From contig JACKDW010000005.1 of NCBI GenBank assembly GCA_020633295.1, positions 372,001 through 436,000 on the forward strand: DNA of 64,000 bases. The letters run 5' to 3'. Every line of letters starts with the position of its first letter. The first letter of the stretch is position 1. Below are positions 28,760 through 39,110 of this stretch, piece after piece. The position numbers and the translations under genes are program-made. The notes beneath the pieces were generated by a model. It made no database searches. It worked only from the letters and a program-made list of their open reading frames with translations, and had not been told where the DNA came from. The stretch comes from Myxococcales bacterium. GTDB taxonomy: Bacteria; Myxococcota_A; Polyangia; Nannocystales; Nannocystaceae.

Positions 28760-30814
28760 CTAGAAGACCTCGTGCCGGAAGCCGATCCCGAGCCGCTGAC
28801 ACATCGGGCGCAGCACCCGAACGAGCGCCCGCGGGCCGCACATGAACAGATCGACGCGCCCGGGCGCGTGCTCCCGCAGGATCGACGTAAGCAGCGGCTC
28901 CCAGTCGGGGCGCCCCATGTTCGTCCGCGCCTGCAGCCCGGTGACGAGGTCCGCGCGCGTGCGGGCGTAGAGGAGCTCGCGCGCGAGCACGAGCGAGGCT
29001 GACTTGAGATCGTCGCGGCCGGCGGTCATGTAGATGTGGATATCGAGCGCCACGTCGACCTCCGCCGCGTCGCGCTCGGCCTGCGCGAGCAGCTCGACGA
29101 ACCACTCGAAGGCGTACTGATCGCGGTTGATCCAGATGAAGTGGACCTTGCGCAGCGCGCTGCTGCGATCGCCCGCCCGCGCGCGCAGCAGGATGCTCTG
29201 GATGATCGCGGCGAACGGCGTCACGCCGATCCCCGCGCCGACCAGGATCGCGTACTCGGACTCGAAGATGTGGGCGCTGGGCGTCCCGTAGGGCCCGTCG
29301 AGATAGACCCGCAGCGGCGCCTGGGGCCCTGGCGCGGCCGCCCGCCGCTCCCCGAGCGCGCGAAGCGCCCGCGTCCAGTTGCCGAGGCTGCGCACGTGCA
29401 CGCCGACGGTCTCGCGCTGCTCGGGCGCGCTGCTGATCGTGAAGGGGTGCCACTCCTGCCGCGCCAGCTCGGGGATCCGCAAGAACAGGTAGTCGCCCGC
29501 GCGGTGCTCCCACCCCGCCGGGCGCTTGATCTGCAAGTTGGTGACCTCGGAGGGGAGCAGGTTGAGCTGCGCGACCTCGGCCTCGCGCGTGCGCTGGGCG
29601 AGCCGGAGCACGCGCCCGACGGCGTAGCCGAGCAGCGGCACGAGCGTCCAGATCCAGAACACCGGGCCGTGCAGCAGCGCGAGCGCGAACCAGGCGAAGT
29701 ACCCGAGGTGCGAGAAGTAGAACAGCTCGAAGTGGCCGGAGCGGCGGATCAGGTCCAGCGCGAAGAACCACATGAAGCCGAACACCATCATCAGGAGCAG
29801 CCCGGTGAGCCCGGCGCGGGTCCCGAGCAGCAGCTCCAAGAAGGGCGTCTCGAGGGTCAGGTAGTTGCAGAGGTGCGCGAGCGTGTGCACGACCGCGAAG
29901 CCGAACATCGCGTGGCCGACCAGCTTGTGAAACGCGACGCTCGAGTCGACCGGGAGCACGCGCGCCGCCGACGTCGCGCGCAGCCAGGTGAGGAAGCGGC
30001 GCATCATCGGCACGAGGATCAGCGCGCCGTTGAAGTTGAGGCAGGCCCCGCAGCCGCGCGCGATCATCACGAAGCCGTTCGCGCCCTTGGCCGCGTAGCG
30101 CTCGACCGCGCCGGCGAACAGGCCGACGTTGATGAGCACGTAGACCGTGAGCAGCAGCAGCTCGACGCCGTGCTCCTCGAGGTAGTGGGTGAAGCGGCGC
30201 GCGAGCGACGTCTTGGGCGGGCGCGCGAGCGCGTCGGCCCGCAGCGTCGACCAGACCGCGCGCCCCTGCGTCACGCGCTCGAGCACCCCGGGGTAGCGCG
30301 CGAGCACGGCGGCGAACTCATCGAAGGTGATCCGCCCGTCGCCGTCGACGTCGGCCTGCTGAAACAGCGCGTCGATCATCTGCTGCACGAGCGCGGGGGA
30401 CAGCTCGAGGCGGTTCTCGGCCAGCCCGAGGTAGATCAGCCGGTCGAGCTCGGCGCGCACGATGAAGCCGTCGCCGTCGTGATCGTGGAAGCCGAACAGG
30501 AACGCGAGCTTGTCGTCGGTGGTGCCGAACACGACCCGGCTGATCGCGTCGATGAACTCGTCCTTCTCGATCGCGCCGCTGCCGTCGCGGTCGAACAGCT
30601 GGAACAGCTTGAGCGCGAGGAACTCGGTCTTGAGCCCCAGCGCCTTGCGCAGCGCGGCCGGATTAATGCGGCCGTCCGCGTCGGAGGCGGCGCTGAACGC
30701 CTTGCGCAGGCTCTCGAGCTTGGCGTGATCCTCCGCGCGCGCCGCCGGCGGCGGGGCGTCAGCGACGGGGCGTTGTTCGCCGCTCGCGGGCGGACGGGGC
30801 GACGGGGGCTGCAT
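28760..30814 (-). CDS. EF-hand ferric reductase/NADPH oxidase-like protein (NOX5-like)
   Basis: 684 aa. Three canonical EF-hand loops: DRDGSGAIEKDE (75-86), DHDGDGFIVRAE (111-122) and DVDGDGRITFDE (155-166). A six-helix ferric-reductase domain follows with heme-type histidines (FHKLVGHAMFGFAVVHTLAH and SHLGYFAWFALALLH). The FAD-binding block is HPFTISSAP; the NADPH-binding blocks are GAGIGVTPF and MCGP. The C-terminus is Phe, as in NOX enzymes. Calcium binding, heme transfer of electrons from NADPH and superoxide production are expected from the family (NOX5, plant RBOH), not shown here. Confidence 0.9.
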   Translation of the reverse strand: MQPPSPRPPASGEQRPVADAPPPAARAEDHAKLESLRKAFSAASDADGRINPAALRKALGLKTEFLALKLFQLFDRDGSGAIEKDEFIDAISRVVFGTTDDKLAFLFGFHDHDGDGFIVRAELDRLIYLGLAENRLELSPALVQQMIDALFQQADVDGDGRITFDEFAAVLARYPGVLERVTQGRAVWSTLRADALARPPKTSLARRFTHYLEEHGVELLLLTVYVLINVGLFAGAVERYAAKGANGFVMIARGCGACLNFNGALILVPMMRRFLTWLRATSAARVLPVDSSVAFHKLVGHAMFGFAVVHTLAHLCNYLTLETPFLELLLGTRAGLTGLLLMMVFGFMWFFALDLIRRSGHFELFYFSHLGYFAWFALALLHGPVFWIWTLVPLLGYAVGRVLRLAQRTREAEVAQLNLLPSEVTNLQIKRPAGWEHRAGDYLFLRIPELARQEWHPFTISSAPEQRETVGVHVRSLGNWTRALRALGERRAAAPGPQAPLRVYLDGPYGTPSAHIFESEYAILVGAGIGVTPFAAIIQSILLRARAGDRSSALRKVHFIWINRDQYAFEWFVELLAQAERDAAEVDVALDIHIYMTAGRDDLKSASLVLARELLYARTRADLVTGLQARTNMGRPDWEPLLTSILREHAPGRVDLFMCGPRALVRVLRPMCQRLGIGFRHEVF

Positions 30815-30900
30815 ACGTGCGACCTACGCCTCCCTTCTACCGAGCGAGGCGAATCGCCACAACGCGCGCGCATCTTTGCGGGCTCGCGCGGGCTCGTCCC

Positions 30901-30948
30901 GCGCGCCCCCGCGCGCCCCCGCGCGCCCCCGCGCGCCCCCGCGCGCCC
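30901..30948. repeat. 10-bp tandem repeat GCGCGCCCCC
   Basis: Four perfect copies plus a partial, in the 238-bp gap between the oxidase start and the aminotransferase stop. The rest of that gap has no gene. Confidence 0.9.
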
Positions 30949-31052
30949 GAGGAGCGTGGCCCCTCATTCAGCATGTCTTTCGCGACATCTAATGCGCGCG
31001 CCCGCGCGCCGCCTCCGTGCGCCTCCGCGCCGCGACTTCGCGGGCCCGCGAC

Positions 31053-32312
31053 TCAGCGCGCGCTCGCGGCCTCGCGCGCGAGCTCGCCGCGCAGCGCCGA
31101 CGCGAGCGCCTCGTACTCGCCCAGGCCGTTGTAGAGCTGCGCCGAGATCCGCAGCAGGCGGCGCGGCGGCGCCGGCCAGGGGATCACGGGCACCTCGATC
31201 CCGTGCCGCTCGAGCAGCGCGTCCTGCAGCGGATCGACGTACAGCGGCGGACGCAGCGAGCGCGCGTCGCCGTCGGGCAGCGGGACCGAGGCGATCGAGC
31301 CGATCATCGACGCCGGCGCCGGCTCGGGGATCTCGAGCGCGGCGCACAGCCGCGCGCGCCCCTGCAGGCACAGCGCGTGGTTGTGTGCCCGCAGCGCGGC
31401 CCAGCCGCCCTCGAGCCGCGAGCCCATGAACGCGAGCGCGTCGGGGATCACGAGCCAGGGCGTCGGGTCGCAGGTGCCGGTCCAGTCGTGCAGCAGCTGG
31501 AAGCGCCCGCGATCGACCCGCGGAGAGTTGGCGCCGTGGCTGATCACGAGCGGCGGCGTGCGCTCCTGCAGGTCCTCGCGGACGTGCAGGAAGGCCGCGC
31601 CCTTGGGCGTACACAGCCACTTGTGCGCGTTCCCGGTGTAGTAGCCGGCGCCGAGCTCGTCGAGCGCGAGCGCCAGCATCCCGGGCGCGTGGGCGCCGTC
31701 GACGAGCGTCTCGACGCCGCGCTCGCGCAGCTGCGGGACGAGGCGCTCCACCGGCACGACGAGACCTGTCTGACTGGTCACGTGATCGAGGACCGCGAGC
31801 CGGGTGCGGGGGCCGACCGCCTCGAGCACGCGCGCGCACAGCTCGTCGGGGTCGCGCAGCGGGAACGGCAGCCGGGCGACCCGCACGCGCGCGCCGGCGC
31901 GGCGGGCCGCGAACTCGGCGGCGTTGCGCGTCGCGTTGTACTCGTGGTCGGTCACCAGCAGCTCGTCGCCGGGCTCGAGCTCGAGCGCGCGCAGGACCGT
32001 GTTGACGCCGGCCGACGCGTTCGTCACGAACGCGAGGTCGCGCGCGCGGGCGCCGACGAAGTCCGCGAGCCGCTCGCGCGCGTGATCAAGGCGCCCCTCG
32101 AGCTCGCGGTAGAGAAACCGCAGCGGCTGACGCTCGAGCTGCTCGCGCAGCGCCGCCTGGGCCGAGAGCACAGCGCGAGGGCACGCGCCGAAGGAGCCGT
32201 GGTTGAGGAACCGGATCGAGGGATCGAGCGTCCACGCGTCCGCGTGACGCGAGCGCTCGGCGACGAGGCGGGCTGTGGACGACGCGGGCTCCCCCGTCGA
32301 AGACGCGACCAT
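31053..32312 (-). CDS. Class V aminotransferase, isopenicillin-N-epimerase-like
   Basis: 419 aa from ATG 32312 (upstream in-frame sequence is low-complexity). The N-terminal LNHGSFGACPRAVLSAQ and FVTNASAGVNTVLRAL blocks are typical of the IPN-epimerase-like branch of fold-type I PLP enzymes. LVDGAHAPGMLALAL contains the PLP-pairing Asp; YTGNAHKWLCTPKGAAFL contains the Schiff-base Lys. Many relatives are cysteine desulfurase-like or racemase-like, so substrate is undecided. Monocistronic. Confidence 0.9.
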   Translation of the reverse strand: MVASSTGEPASSTARLVAERSRHADAWTLDPSIRFLNHGSFGACPRAVLSAQAALREQLERQPLRFLYRELEGRLDHARERLADFVGARARDLAFVTNASAGVNTVLRALELEPGDELLVTDHEYNATRNAAEFAARRAGARVRVARLPFPLRDPDELCARVLEAVGPRTRLAVLDHVTSQTGLVVPVERLVPQLRERGVETLVDGAHAPGMLALALDELGAGYYTGNAHKWLCTPKGAAFLHVREDLQERTPPLVISHGANSPRVDRGRFQLLHDWTGTCDPTPWLVIPDALAFMGSRLEGGWAALRAHNHALCLQGRARLCAALEIPEPAPASMIGSIASVPLPDGDARSLRPPLYVDPLQDALLERHGIEVPVIPWPAPPRRLLRISAQLYNGLGEYEALASALRGELAREAASAR

Positions 32313-32540
32313 CCTCCGCACTGTACCCAAGGGACGCACGCGCAGGCCGACTCGCCGCGCCCCTCGATCGGGGAATTTCGCCGCGGTCGGGGGCTCGAGG
32401 CCGCGAGACCGCGAGCCCGACGCTCGACGACCGACCGCGTGTGCGGACCTTGACCCGGTCTCGCGCGAGTCGACTCGAGCCCCCGACCGCGGGCCCGCGT
32501 GCCCGTCTGATACGATATGGATCGCCGCGCGCGCGGGCGC

Positions 32541-32561
32541 GTAGGCAGTAGGCAGTAGGCG
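32541..32561. repeat. 7-bp direct repeat GTAGGCA x3 upstream of a kinase gene
   Basis: Three tandem GTAGGCA/G units just before the ribosome-binding site (GGAG at 32564). Possibly a binding site, possibly slippage. Confidence 0.6.
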
Positions 32562-32575
32562 CCGGAGCGAGATCA

Positions 32576-34594
32576 TTGTCGGTATCACGTCGCGCGACGC
32601 ACGAGGTCGAGGACGAGCGCTCCGAGCTCGCCGCGCTGCGCGAGCGCGTCGCGCGACTCGAGCGCGAGAACGCGACGCTGCGCCGCTGGAGCGCGGCGCT
32701 CGAGCGCGCCAGCGAGCGCCACGGCGTCGAGGTCTGGCTGCTCGACGAGCAGCGGCGCGTCGTGTGTTGCAATGACGTCGCCGCGCGGACGAGCGGGCGC
32801 GCCCCGGAGGAGCTGCGCGGGCGCCCGTTTCGCGACGGCGAGCGCGCGCACGCGCCCGAGAAGCTCGACGTCGAGACCGAGCGCCGCGGGCCGTACCTCG
32901 TCCGCTCGTGGACCGAGCCCCGGCCGGGCTCGCGGTCGCGCCGCTACGTACGGGTCGACTCGCTGACCCGCGTCGAGGCGGACGCGCGCGGCGACCGGAC
33001 GACGCTGCTCGTGATCGCCGACATCACGCGAAGGCGAGACGCCGAGCGAGCGCTGCTCGAGCAGCGCCGCCGCTTGGAGCTCGCGCTCGAGAGCGCGTCG
33101 ATCGGGCTGTGGGACTGGGACATCTCGACGGGCCGCCTGACGATCGACCTCAACGCCTGCGAGGTGCTCGGCGAGGACCCGAATCGCCGCGAGTACGCCA
33201 TCGAGGCGTGGCGCGACGCCATGCACCCCGAGGACCGCGCGCGCGTGGAGCGATCGATCCGGCGGCACCTCGACGACAGCGACGAGCTGCTCGTCGTGGA
33301 GTACCGCGCGCGCCTCCCCGGCGGGCGCGACTGGTCGTGGTTGTGCGCGCGCGGCCGCGTGCAGGAGTACGACCGCGACGGTCGCCCGCTGCGGATGCTC
33401 GGCTCGATCCAGGACATCACGCGGCGCAAGCAGGCCGCCGCGCGCCTCGAGGAGAGCGAGCGGCGCTTCCGCATGCTCGCGGACAACGTGCCCGGCGTCA
33501 TCTACCTGTGCCTCAACGACGAGCGCTACCGGATGACCTACATCAACAACGCGGTCGAGCAGCTCACCGGCTACACGGCGCGGGACTTCCTCGCCGATCG
33601 CGTCAGCTTCGTCGAGCTCTACCACCCGGACGACCTCGACGAGATCGTCGCGCGCGTCGACTCGGCGCTGCGCCGCGATCACTCGTTCAGCCTGACCTAC
33701 CGCCTGCGGCACAAGTCCGGCGAGTGGCGCTGGATCGACGAGGTCGGCGTCGGGGTGCTCTCCCCCGAGGGCGAGCTGCTGCACCTCGAGGGCTTCTTGC
33801 TCGACGTCACCGCGCGCAAGCGGGCCGAGGCCGACCGCGAGCTGCTGCTGCGCGAGTTTGAGCGCAAGAACCGAGAGCTCGAGCGCTTCGCCTACACGAT
33901 CTCGCACGACCTCAAGAGCCCGCTGATCTCGATCCAGAGCTTCGCGGGGCTGATCGAGCGCGACATCGAGGGCGGCCGACTCGCGCGCGCGCGCGCGGAC
34001 CTCCAGCGGATCCAGCGGGCCTCGGCCGACATGTTCGAGCTGCTCCACGACCTGCTCGAGCTCTCGAGGATCGGGCGACAGATCGGCGCGCGCGTCCCCT
34101 GCTCGCTCGACGCGCTCGCGCGCGACGTGCTGGATCACGTCCGCGGCACCTACACCGGCCGCGACATCGAGTTCGTGATCGCGGGCGACATGCCGCCCGC
34201 GATCGCCGACCACGCCCGCCTGCTCCAGCTGCTGCAGAACCTGATCTCGAACGCGATCAAGTACACCGACGGCGTCGCGCGCGCGCGCGTCGAGCTCGGC
34301 TGGCGACGCGGGCGCGACGGCGCGGCGATCTACTTCGTCCGCGACAACGGCATCGGCATCGCGCCCGAGCACGCAGAGCGCGTGTTCGGCGTGTTCGAAC
34401 AGCTCGACACCAGCCGCGAGGGCACCGGCATCGGCCTGACGATCGCGCGCAGGATCTCCGAGGTGCACGGCGGCCAGCTGTGGTGCGAGTCCGCCGGCGA
34501 GGGCGCCGGCTGCACGTTCTTCTTCACGCTCGCCGAGTCGATCGACGCGCGCGAGCGCTGCGGCGCCCACGAGCGCGCGCTCCCGGCCGAGTGA
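32576..34594 (+). CDS. Cytoplasmic multi-PAS sensor histidine kinase
   Basis: 672 aa from TTG 32576, with GGAG 8 bases upstream. An N-terminal coiled coil is followed by three PAS/PAC modules (about 45-160, 160-285, 285-415; for example IQDITRRKQAA and DVTARKRAEADRE ends). The kinase core shows FAYTISHDLKSPLISIQ, NLISNAIKYTDG, DNGIGI and EGTGIGLTI. No membrane helix is present, so it senses a cytosolic cue. There is no adjacent response regulator. A bacteriophytochrome-like kinase core without the chromophore domain is the closest description. Confidence 0.94.
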   Translation: MSVSRRATHEVEDERSELAALRERVARLERENATLRRWSAALERASERHGVEVWLLDEQRRVVCCNDVAARTSGRAPEELRGRPFRDGERAHAPEKLDVETERRGPYLVRSWTEPRPGSRSRRYVRVDSLTRVEADARGDRTTLLVIADITRRRDAERALLEQRRRLELALESASIGLWDWDISTGRLTIDLNACEVLGEDPNRREYAIEAWRDAMHPEDRARVERSIRRHLDDSDELLVVEYRARLPGGRDWSWLCARGRVQEYDRDGRPLRMLGSIQDITRRKQAAARLEESERRFRMLADNVPGVIYLCLNDERYRMTYINNAVEQLTGYTARDFLADRVSFVELYHPDDLDEIVARVDSALRRDHSFSLTYRLRHKSGEWRWIDEVGVGVLSPEGELLHLEGFLLDVTARKRAEADRELLLREFERKNRELERFAYTISHDLKSPLISIQSFAGLIERDIEGGRLARARADLQRIQRASADMFELLHDLLELSRIGRQIGARVPCSLDALARDVLDHVRGTYTGRDIEFVIAGDMPPAIADHARLLQLLQNLISNAIKYTDGVARARVELGWRRGRDGAAIYFVRDNGIGIAPEHAERVFGVFEQLDTSREGTGIGLTIARRISEVHGGQLWCESAGEGAGCTFFFTLAESIDARERCGAHERALPAE

Positions 34595-34619
34595 GTCACG
34601 CCCCGTCGCGGGGCGATCT

Positions 34620-34909
34620 TCACTTCAGCACCGGCTCGCCGCGACGCCGGGCGGCCTCGCAGCGCGGGCACCAGACCAGCGTCTCGCGCGAGCACGACCG
34701 CGCCGGGGGCGTGAGCGACCGCCCGAGGTCCAGGCTGAACGGGTTGGCCATCTGGAACGCCTCCCACTCGCGGGACGGGAAGAACTCCATGTGCAGCGCG
34801 TAGCCAGGCGCGACCTCGAGCGGCGCGCCGTGGGCCGGGCAGCGCCCGCCGCACTCGGCCGCGTAGCGCCCCGCTGGCGTGTCGGGGAAGCGCGCCGCGT
34901 CGCCCTCGC

Positions 34910-34913
<4 letters not shown>
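34620..34913 (-). CDS. Small Cys-rich protein coupled to a deacetylase
   Basis: 97 aa, GTG start overlapping the upstream deacetylase stop (GTGA). It contains CGGRCPAHG near the N-terminus and CSRETLVWCPRCEAARRR near the C-terminus, so it could bind one zinc ion. EFFPSREWEAFQMANPF lies between. I do not recognise the family. Translational coupling suggests a shared role with the deacetylase. Confidence 0.75.
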
Positions 34914-35959
<1,046 letters not shown>

Positions 35960-36144
35960 CTCGGGCAGCGTAGCAAACCGGCGCGCGCGACGTCACGAGC
36001 GCGCGCACCACGACGTGTCTCGGGCGCGGCCCGAGACTCTCGACCGCCGCGCAGCAGACCACCGCACGAGCGCGCTCGAGGTCGCCCGTCGAGCGCGCGG
36101 GCCGGCGCGCGCGGCGGTCTCCCCCGCGCGTCGCCCCGTCTCCC

Positions 36145-37695
36145 CTACTTAAAGGTCGAGCACTGGTAGGCCTTCCCCCAGCCGCTGCTGCTCTGGAAGT
36201 CAGACTGCCAGTCCAGGCCCTCCGCGTCGGTGACGTGAGGCTCGGGACAGGTGTTGTTGCTGACGTGGGTCAGCAGCTGCCCGTTCTCGTAGCCGAGCGC
36301 GTCGCACAGCGACTCGATGTTGGTCCCGCCGCCGTTCACCGCGACGTTGTTGTTGTTCATGTCGGGGCTGTTGCACAGCCCCAGCGCCGCGTTGCAGCAG
36401 CCGCTGAAGCTGCCGGCCATCGTGTCGCCGTTGGCGTCGTTCGGATCGACCATCGCGCGCATCGCCGAGTTGGAGTTAGTCCCGAATTGGAGGATCTCGT
36501 TGTCGACGTCGTAGTTACAGTAGAACGTGTTCGAAGTGCAGCCGTTGCCCATGCAGCCGATGTAGTGCAGCGTGCTGTTGGTCCACGCGCGCAGGTCGAC
36601 GCCGGTCGCCGCCTGGCCCCAGACGTTGTCGGTGTAGAGCAGGTCGTCGCAGCTCGCGGTCGGGATCGGCAGCGCGCACGCGTTGCTGCACTCGTCGTCG
36701 TCGACGTCGTTGCCGTCGTCGCACTCCTCCACGCCCTCCTGGACGAAGCCGTCGCCGCAGACCGCGATCAGGCAGTTGCCGACGCAGTCGTCGGTGTCGT
36801 CCATGTTCGCGTCGTCGCACTCCTCCACGCCGTCCTGCACGTAGCCGTCGCCGCAGGTCGCCGCGACGCAGGTGTCGAGGCAGTCATCGTCGTTGTCGGG
36901 GTCGCCGTCGTCGCACTCCTCGACGCCCTCCTGGACGATGGAGTCGCCGCACACCGCGTTCGTGCACGCGTTCGTGCACGCGTCGGTGTCCTCCATGTTG
37001 CCGTCGTCGCACTCCTCCTCGCCCTGCAGGATCCCGTCGCCGCAGCCGGGCAGCGTGCAGGCGTTGGTGCACAGGTCGTCGTCGATCATGTTGCCGTCGT
37101 CGCAGCCCTCGCCGGGGCCGACGAAGCCGTCGCCGCAGAACGCCAGCGTGCAGTCGTCGAGGCACAGATCGTTGTTGTTGGGGTTGCCGTCGTCGCACTC
37201 CTCGACGCCCGCGTGGACCATGCCGTCGCCGCAGATGGCCGGCTTGCAGTCGGGCTTGCACGCGCCGCCGGGAGCGTTCTGGTCGCCGTCGTCACAGCCC
37301 TCGACGCCCGCCTGGACGAGCCCGTCGCCGCACACCGCGATCAGGCACTCGCTCGTGCACGCGGCGTCGTCGGCGTTGTCGGGGCCGTCGTCGCACTCGT
37401 CGTTGCCGTTGATCTCGCCGTCGCCGCACACCGGATCGGGCGCCGACATCGTCTCGCCGGCCGTGTCCGGCTCCGTCCCGCTCGTGCCGCTATCGTCAGT
37501 CGCGTCGGTCGCGTCGGTCGCGTCGGTCGCGTCGTCCGTCGTGCTCGGGGACGGCCCGGCTGAGGTCGCGGAGCTCGACGTTGTCGTGCCGGTGGTCGTG
37601 TCCGTGGACGTGTTGTCAGTCGTGTCGGACCCGGCGTCACCGCAACCAAGCGGCAGGAGCAGCCCGAGGCTCATCAGGATGTTTCGTGTTTTCAT
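36145..37695 (-). CDS. Lipoprotein with DUF4215-type Cys-rich repeats
   Basis: 516 aa. Lipobox LLLPLGC is followed by a Thr/Ser/Asp linker with TDATDATDATDD. Nine or so repeats of the form CGDGxVxxGVEECDDGNxxxxDxCxxxC follow (about 95-360), the myxobacterial Cys-rich (DUF4215) module. A C-terminal domain of about 150 residues (CDDLLYTDNVWGQA ... SSSGWGKAYQCSTF) has no recognised family. Extracytoplasmic, disulphide-rich, probably a spacer presenting the C-terminal domain at the surface. Confidence 0.88.
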   Translation of the reverse strand: MKTRNILMSLGLLLPLGCGDAGSDTTDNTSTDTTTGTTTSSSATSAGPSPSTTDDATDATDATDATDDSGTSGTEPDTAGETMSAPDPVCGDGEINGNDECDDGPDNADDAACTSECLIAVCGDGLVQAGVEGCDDGDQNAPGGACKPDCKPAICGDGMVHAGVEECDDGNPNNNDLCLDDCTLAFCGDGFVGPGEGCDDGNMIDDDLCTNACTLPGCGDGILQGEEECDDGNMEDTDACTNACTNAVCGDSIVQEGVEECDDGDPDNDDDCLDTCVAATCGDGYVQDGVEECDDANMDDTDDCVGNCLIAVCGDGFVQEGVEECDDGNDVDDDECSNACALPIPTASCDDLLYTDNVWGQAATGVDLRAWTNSTLHYIGCMGNGCTSNTFYCNYDVDNEILQFGTNSNSAMRAMVDPNDANGDTMAGSFSGCCNAALGLCNSPDMNNNNVAVNGGGTNIESLCDALGYENGQLLTHVSNNTCPEPHVTDAEGLDWQSDFQSSSGWGKAYQCSTFK

Positions 37696-38048
37696 GGCTA
37701 CTCAGCTGAAATCACCGCGCGCCGGCTTTCTCTTCACCCCTCACAAAATTCATGTCCTTTAAAAAGTGAATGGTTCGAACGAGCTCGCGCGCCGGCGCGC
37801 GGCGCGGTCGCTGGCGACGAGGAGACCGCGTCCGGCCTGCGCGCGCACGGGTCTCGCGACGGCCTGGCCGACTCCCACGACGAACGACCGCCGCGCGCGG
37901 CGCCCGTCTGCACGACATGACTCGGTGGCCATGTCACGCGCGCGCGCACCATCGCGCGGCGCCGGCCAGGACCGCCGGCCAGCGCGCGGCTCGAGCGCGC
38001 GCCGGTCGCCTGCGCGACGCGACGCGCGAGACGGCCACGCCGCCTGAA
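37696..38048. other. Gap between lipoprotein gene and egtD
   Basis: About 350 bp with no gene. An AT-rich patch at 37740-37772, including ATTCA...TGAAT flanking TGTCCTTTAAAAAG, lies 50-75 bp upstream of the lipoprotein start and may be its promoter. The rest is GC-rich without structure I could interpret. Confidence 0.45.
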
Positions 38049-39110
38049 CTACGCGCGGCCGCGCTGCTGGGACAGGTACAGCACCGCGAACAGCGACGCC
38101 GGGTCACGCCAGGTCTCCTGCAGCTCGAGGCCGACCTCGCGCGCCAGCTCGGCGAACTGCGGGACCGTGTACTTGTGCGAGTACTCGGTGACGATCACCT
38201 CGTCCGCCGCGAACTCGAAGGCCTCGTCGCCGACGCGCGCCCGCTGCGGGCGCAGGCTCACGATCCGCATCTCGACGCGCCCGTTCACCTCGTCGTAGAC
38301 GGCGCGGTGGCGGAAGCCGTCGAGGTCGAAGCTCGCGCCCAGCTCGTGGTTCATGCGCACGAGCAGGTTGAGGTTGAACGCGGCGGTCACCCCGGCGGCG
38401 TCGTTGTAGGCGCGCTCGAGCACCGCGGGATCCTTCTTGAGGTCGACGCCGATCAGCAGCCCGCCGCGCTCCCCGACGAGGTCCGCGATCCGGGCGAGCA
38501 GCGGCCTCGCCTGCGCCGGCGTGAAGTTGCCGATCGTCGAGCCCGGGAAGTACACCACGCGGCGCGACGACGCCCGCCGCGGCGTGGGCAGGTGAAACGG
38601 CTGCGTGAAGTCGGCGCACACCGGGAGGATCTCGATCGCCGGGAACGCGTCCGCGAGCGTCTCGGCGGCCTCGAGCAGGTGCGCGCGCGAGATGTCGACG
38701 GGCACGCAGGCGGACGGCCGCGGCAGGTGCTCGAGCAGCAGGCGCGTCTTGAGGCTGCTGCCGCTGCCGAACTCGACGATCATCGCGTCCCGGCCGCACG
38801 CGCGCCCCATCGCCGGCGCGTGCTCCCGCATGATCCCCAGCTCGGTGCGCGTCGGGTAGTACTCGGGCAGCTCGCAGATCTTGTCGAACAGCCGCGAGCC
38901 GCGGCGGTCGTAGAAGAACTTGCACGGCAGCGTCCGCTGCCCGCTCGGCCGCCGCAGCCCCGCGAGCGCCTCCTCGAGGAAGGTGTCGGTGCGCGGCTCG
39001 AGGTCGAGCAGCGTCACCGGTCGCGACGACGCGCGCGTCTCGACCGCGCGGGGCGTCCCGACGGGCTCGGGCGTGGAGGTCTCGGGCGCAGGGGCGGTCG
39101 CGTGTTTCAT
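38049..39110 (-). CDS. egtD: L-histidine N-alpha-methyltransferase EgtD
   Basis: 353 aa from ATG 39110, overlapping the egtB stop as ATGA. KFFYDRRGSRLFDKICELPE and YYPTRTELGIM are characteristic of the family (Methyltransf_33). The SAM site is VEFGSGSSLKTR, followed by FPGSTIGNF and LIGVDLKKD. EgtD trimethylates histidine to hercynine, the first step of ergothioneine synthesis. Its pairing with egtB confirms the pathway. Cytosolic. Confidence 0.95.
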   Translation of the reverse strand: MKHATAPAPETSTPEPVGTPRAVETRASSRPVTLLDLEPRTDTFLEEALAGLRRPSGQRTLPCKFFYDRRGSRLFDKICELPEYYPTRTELGIMREHAPAMGRACGRDAMIVEFGSGSSLKTRLLLEHLPRPSACVPVDISRAHLLEAAETLADAFPAIEILPVCADFTQPFHLPTPRRASSRRVVYFPGSTIGNFTPAQARPLLARIADLVGERGGLLIGVDLKKDPAVLERAYNDAAGVTAAFNLNLLVRMNHELGASFDLDGFRHRAVYDEVNGRVEMRIVSLRPQRARVGDEAFEFAADEVIVTEYSHKYTVPQFAELAREVGLELQETWRDPASLFAVLYLSQQRGRA

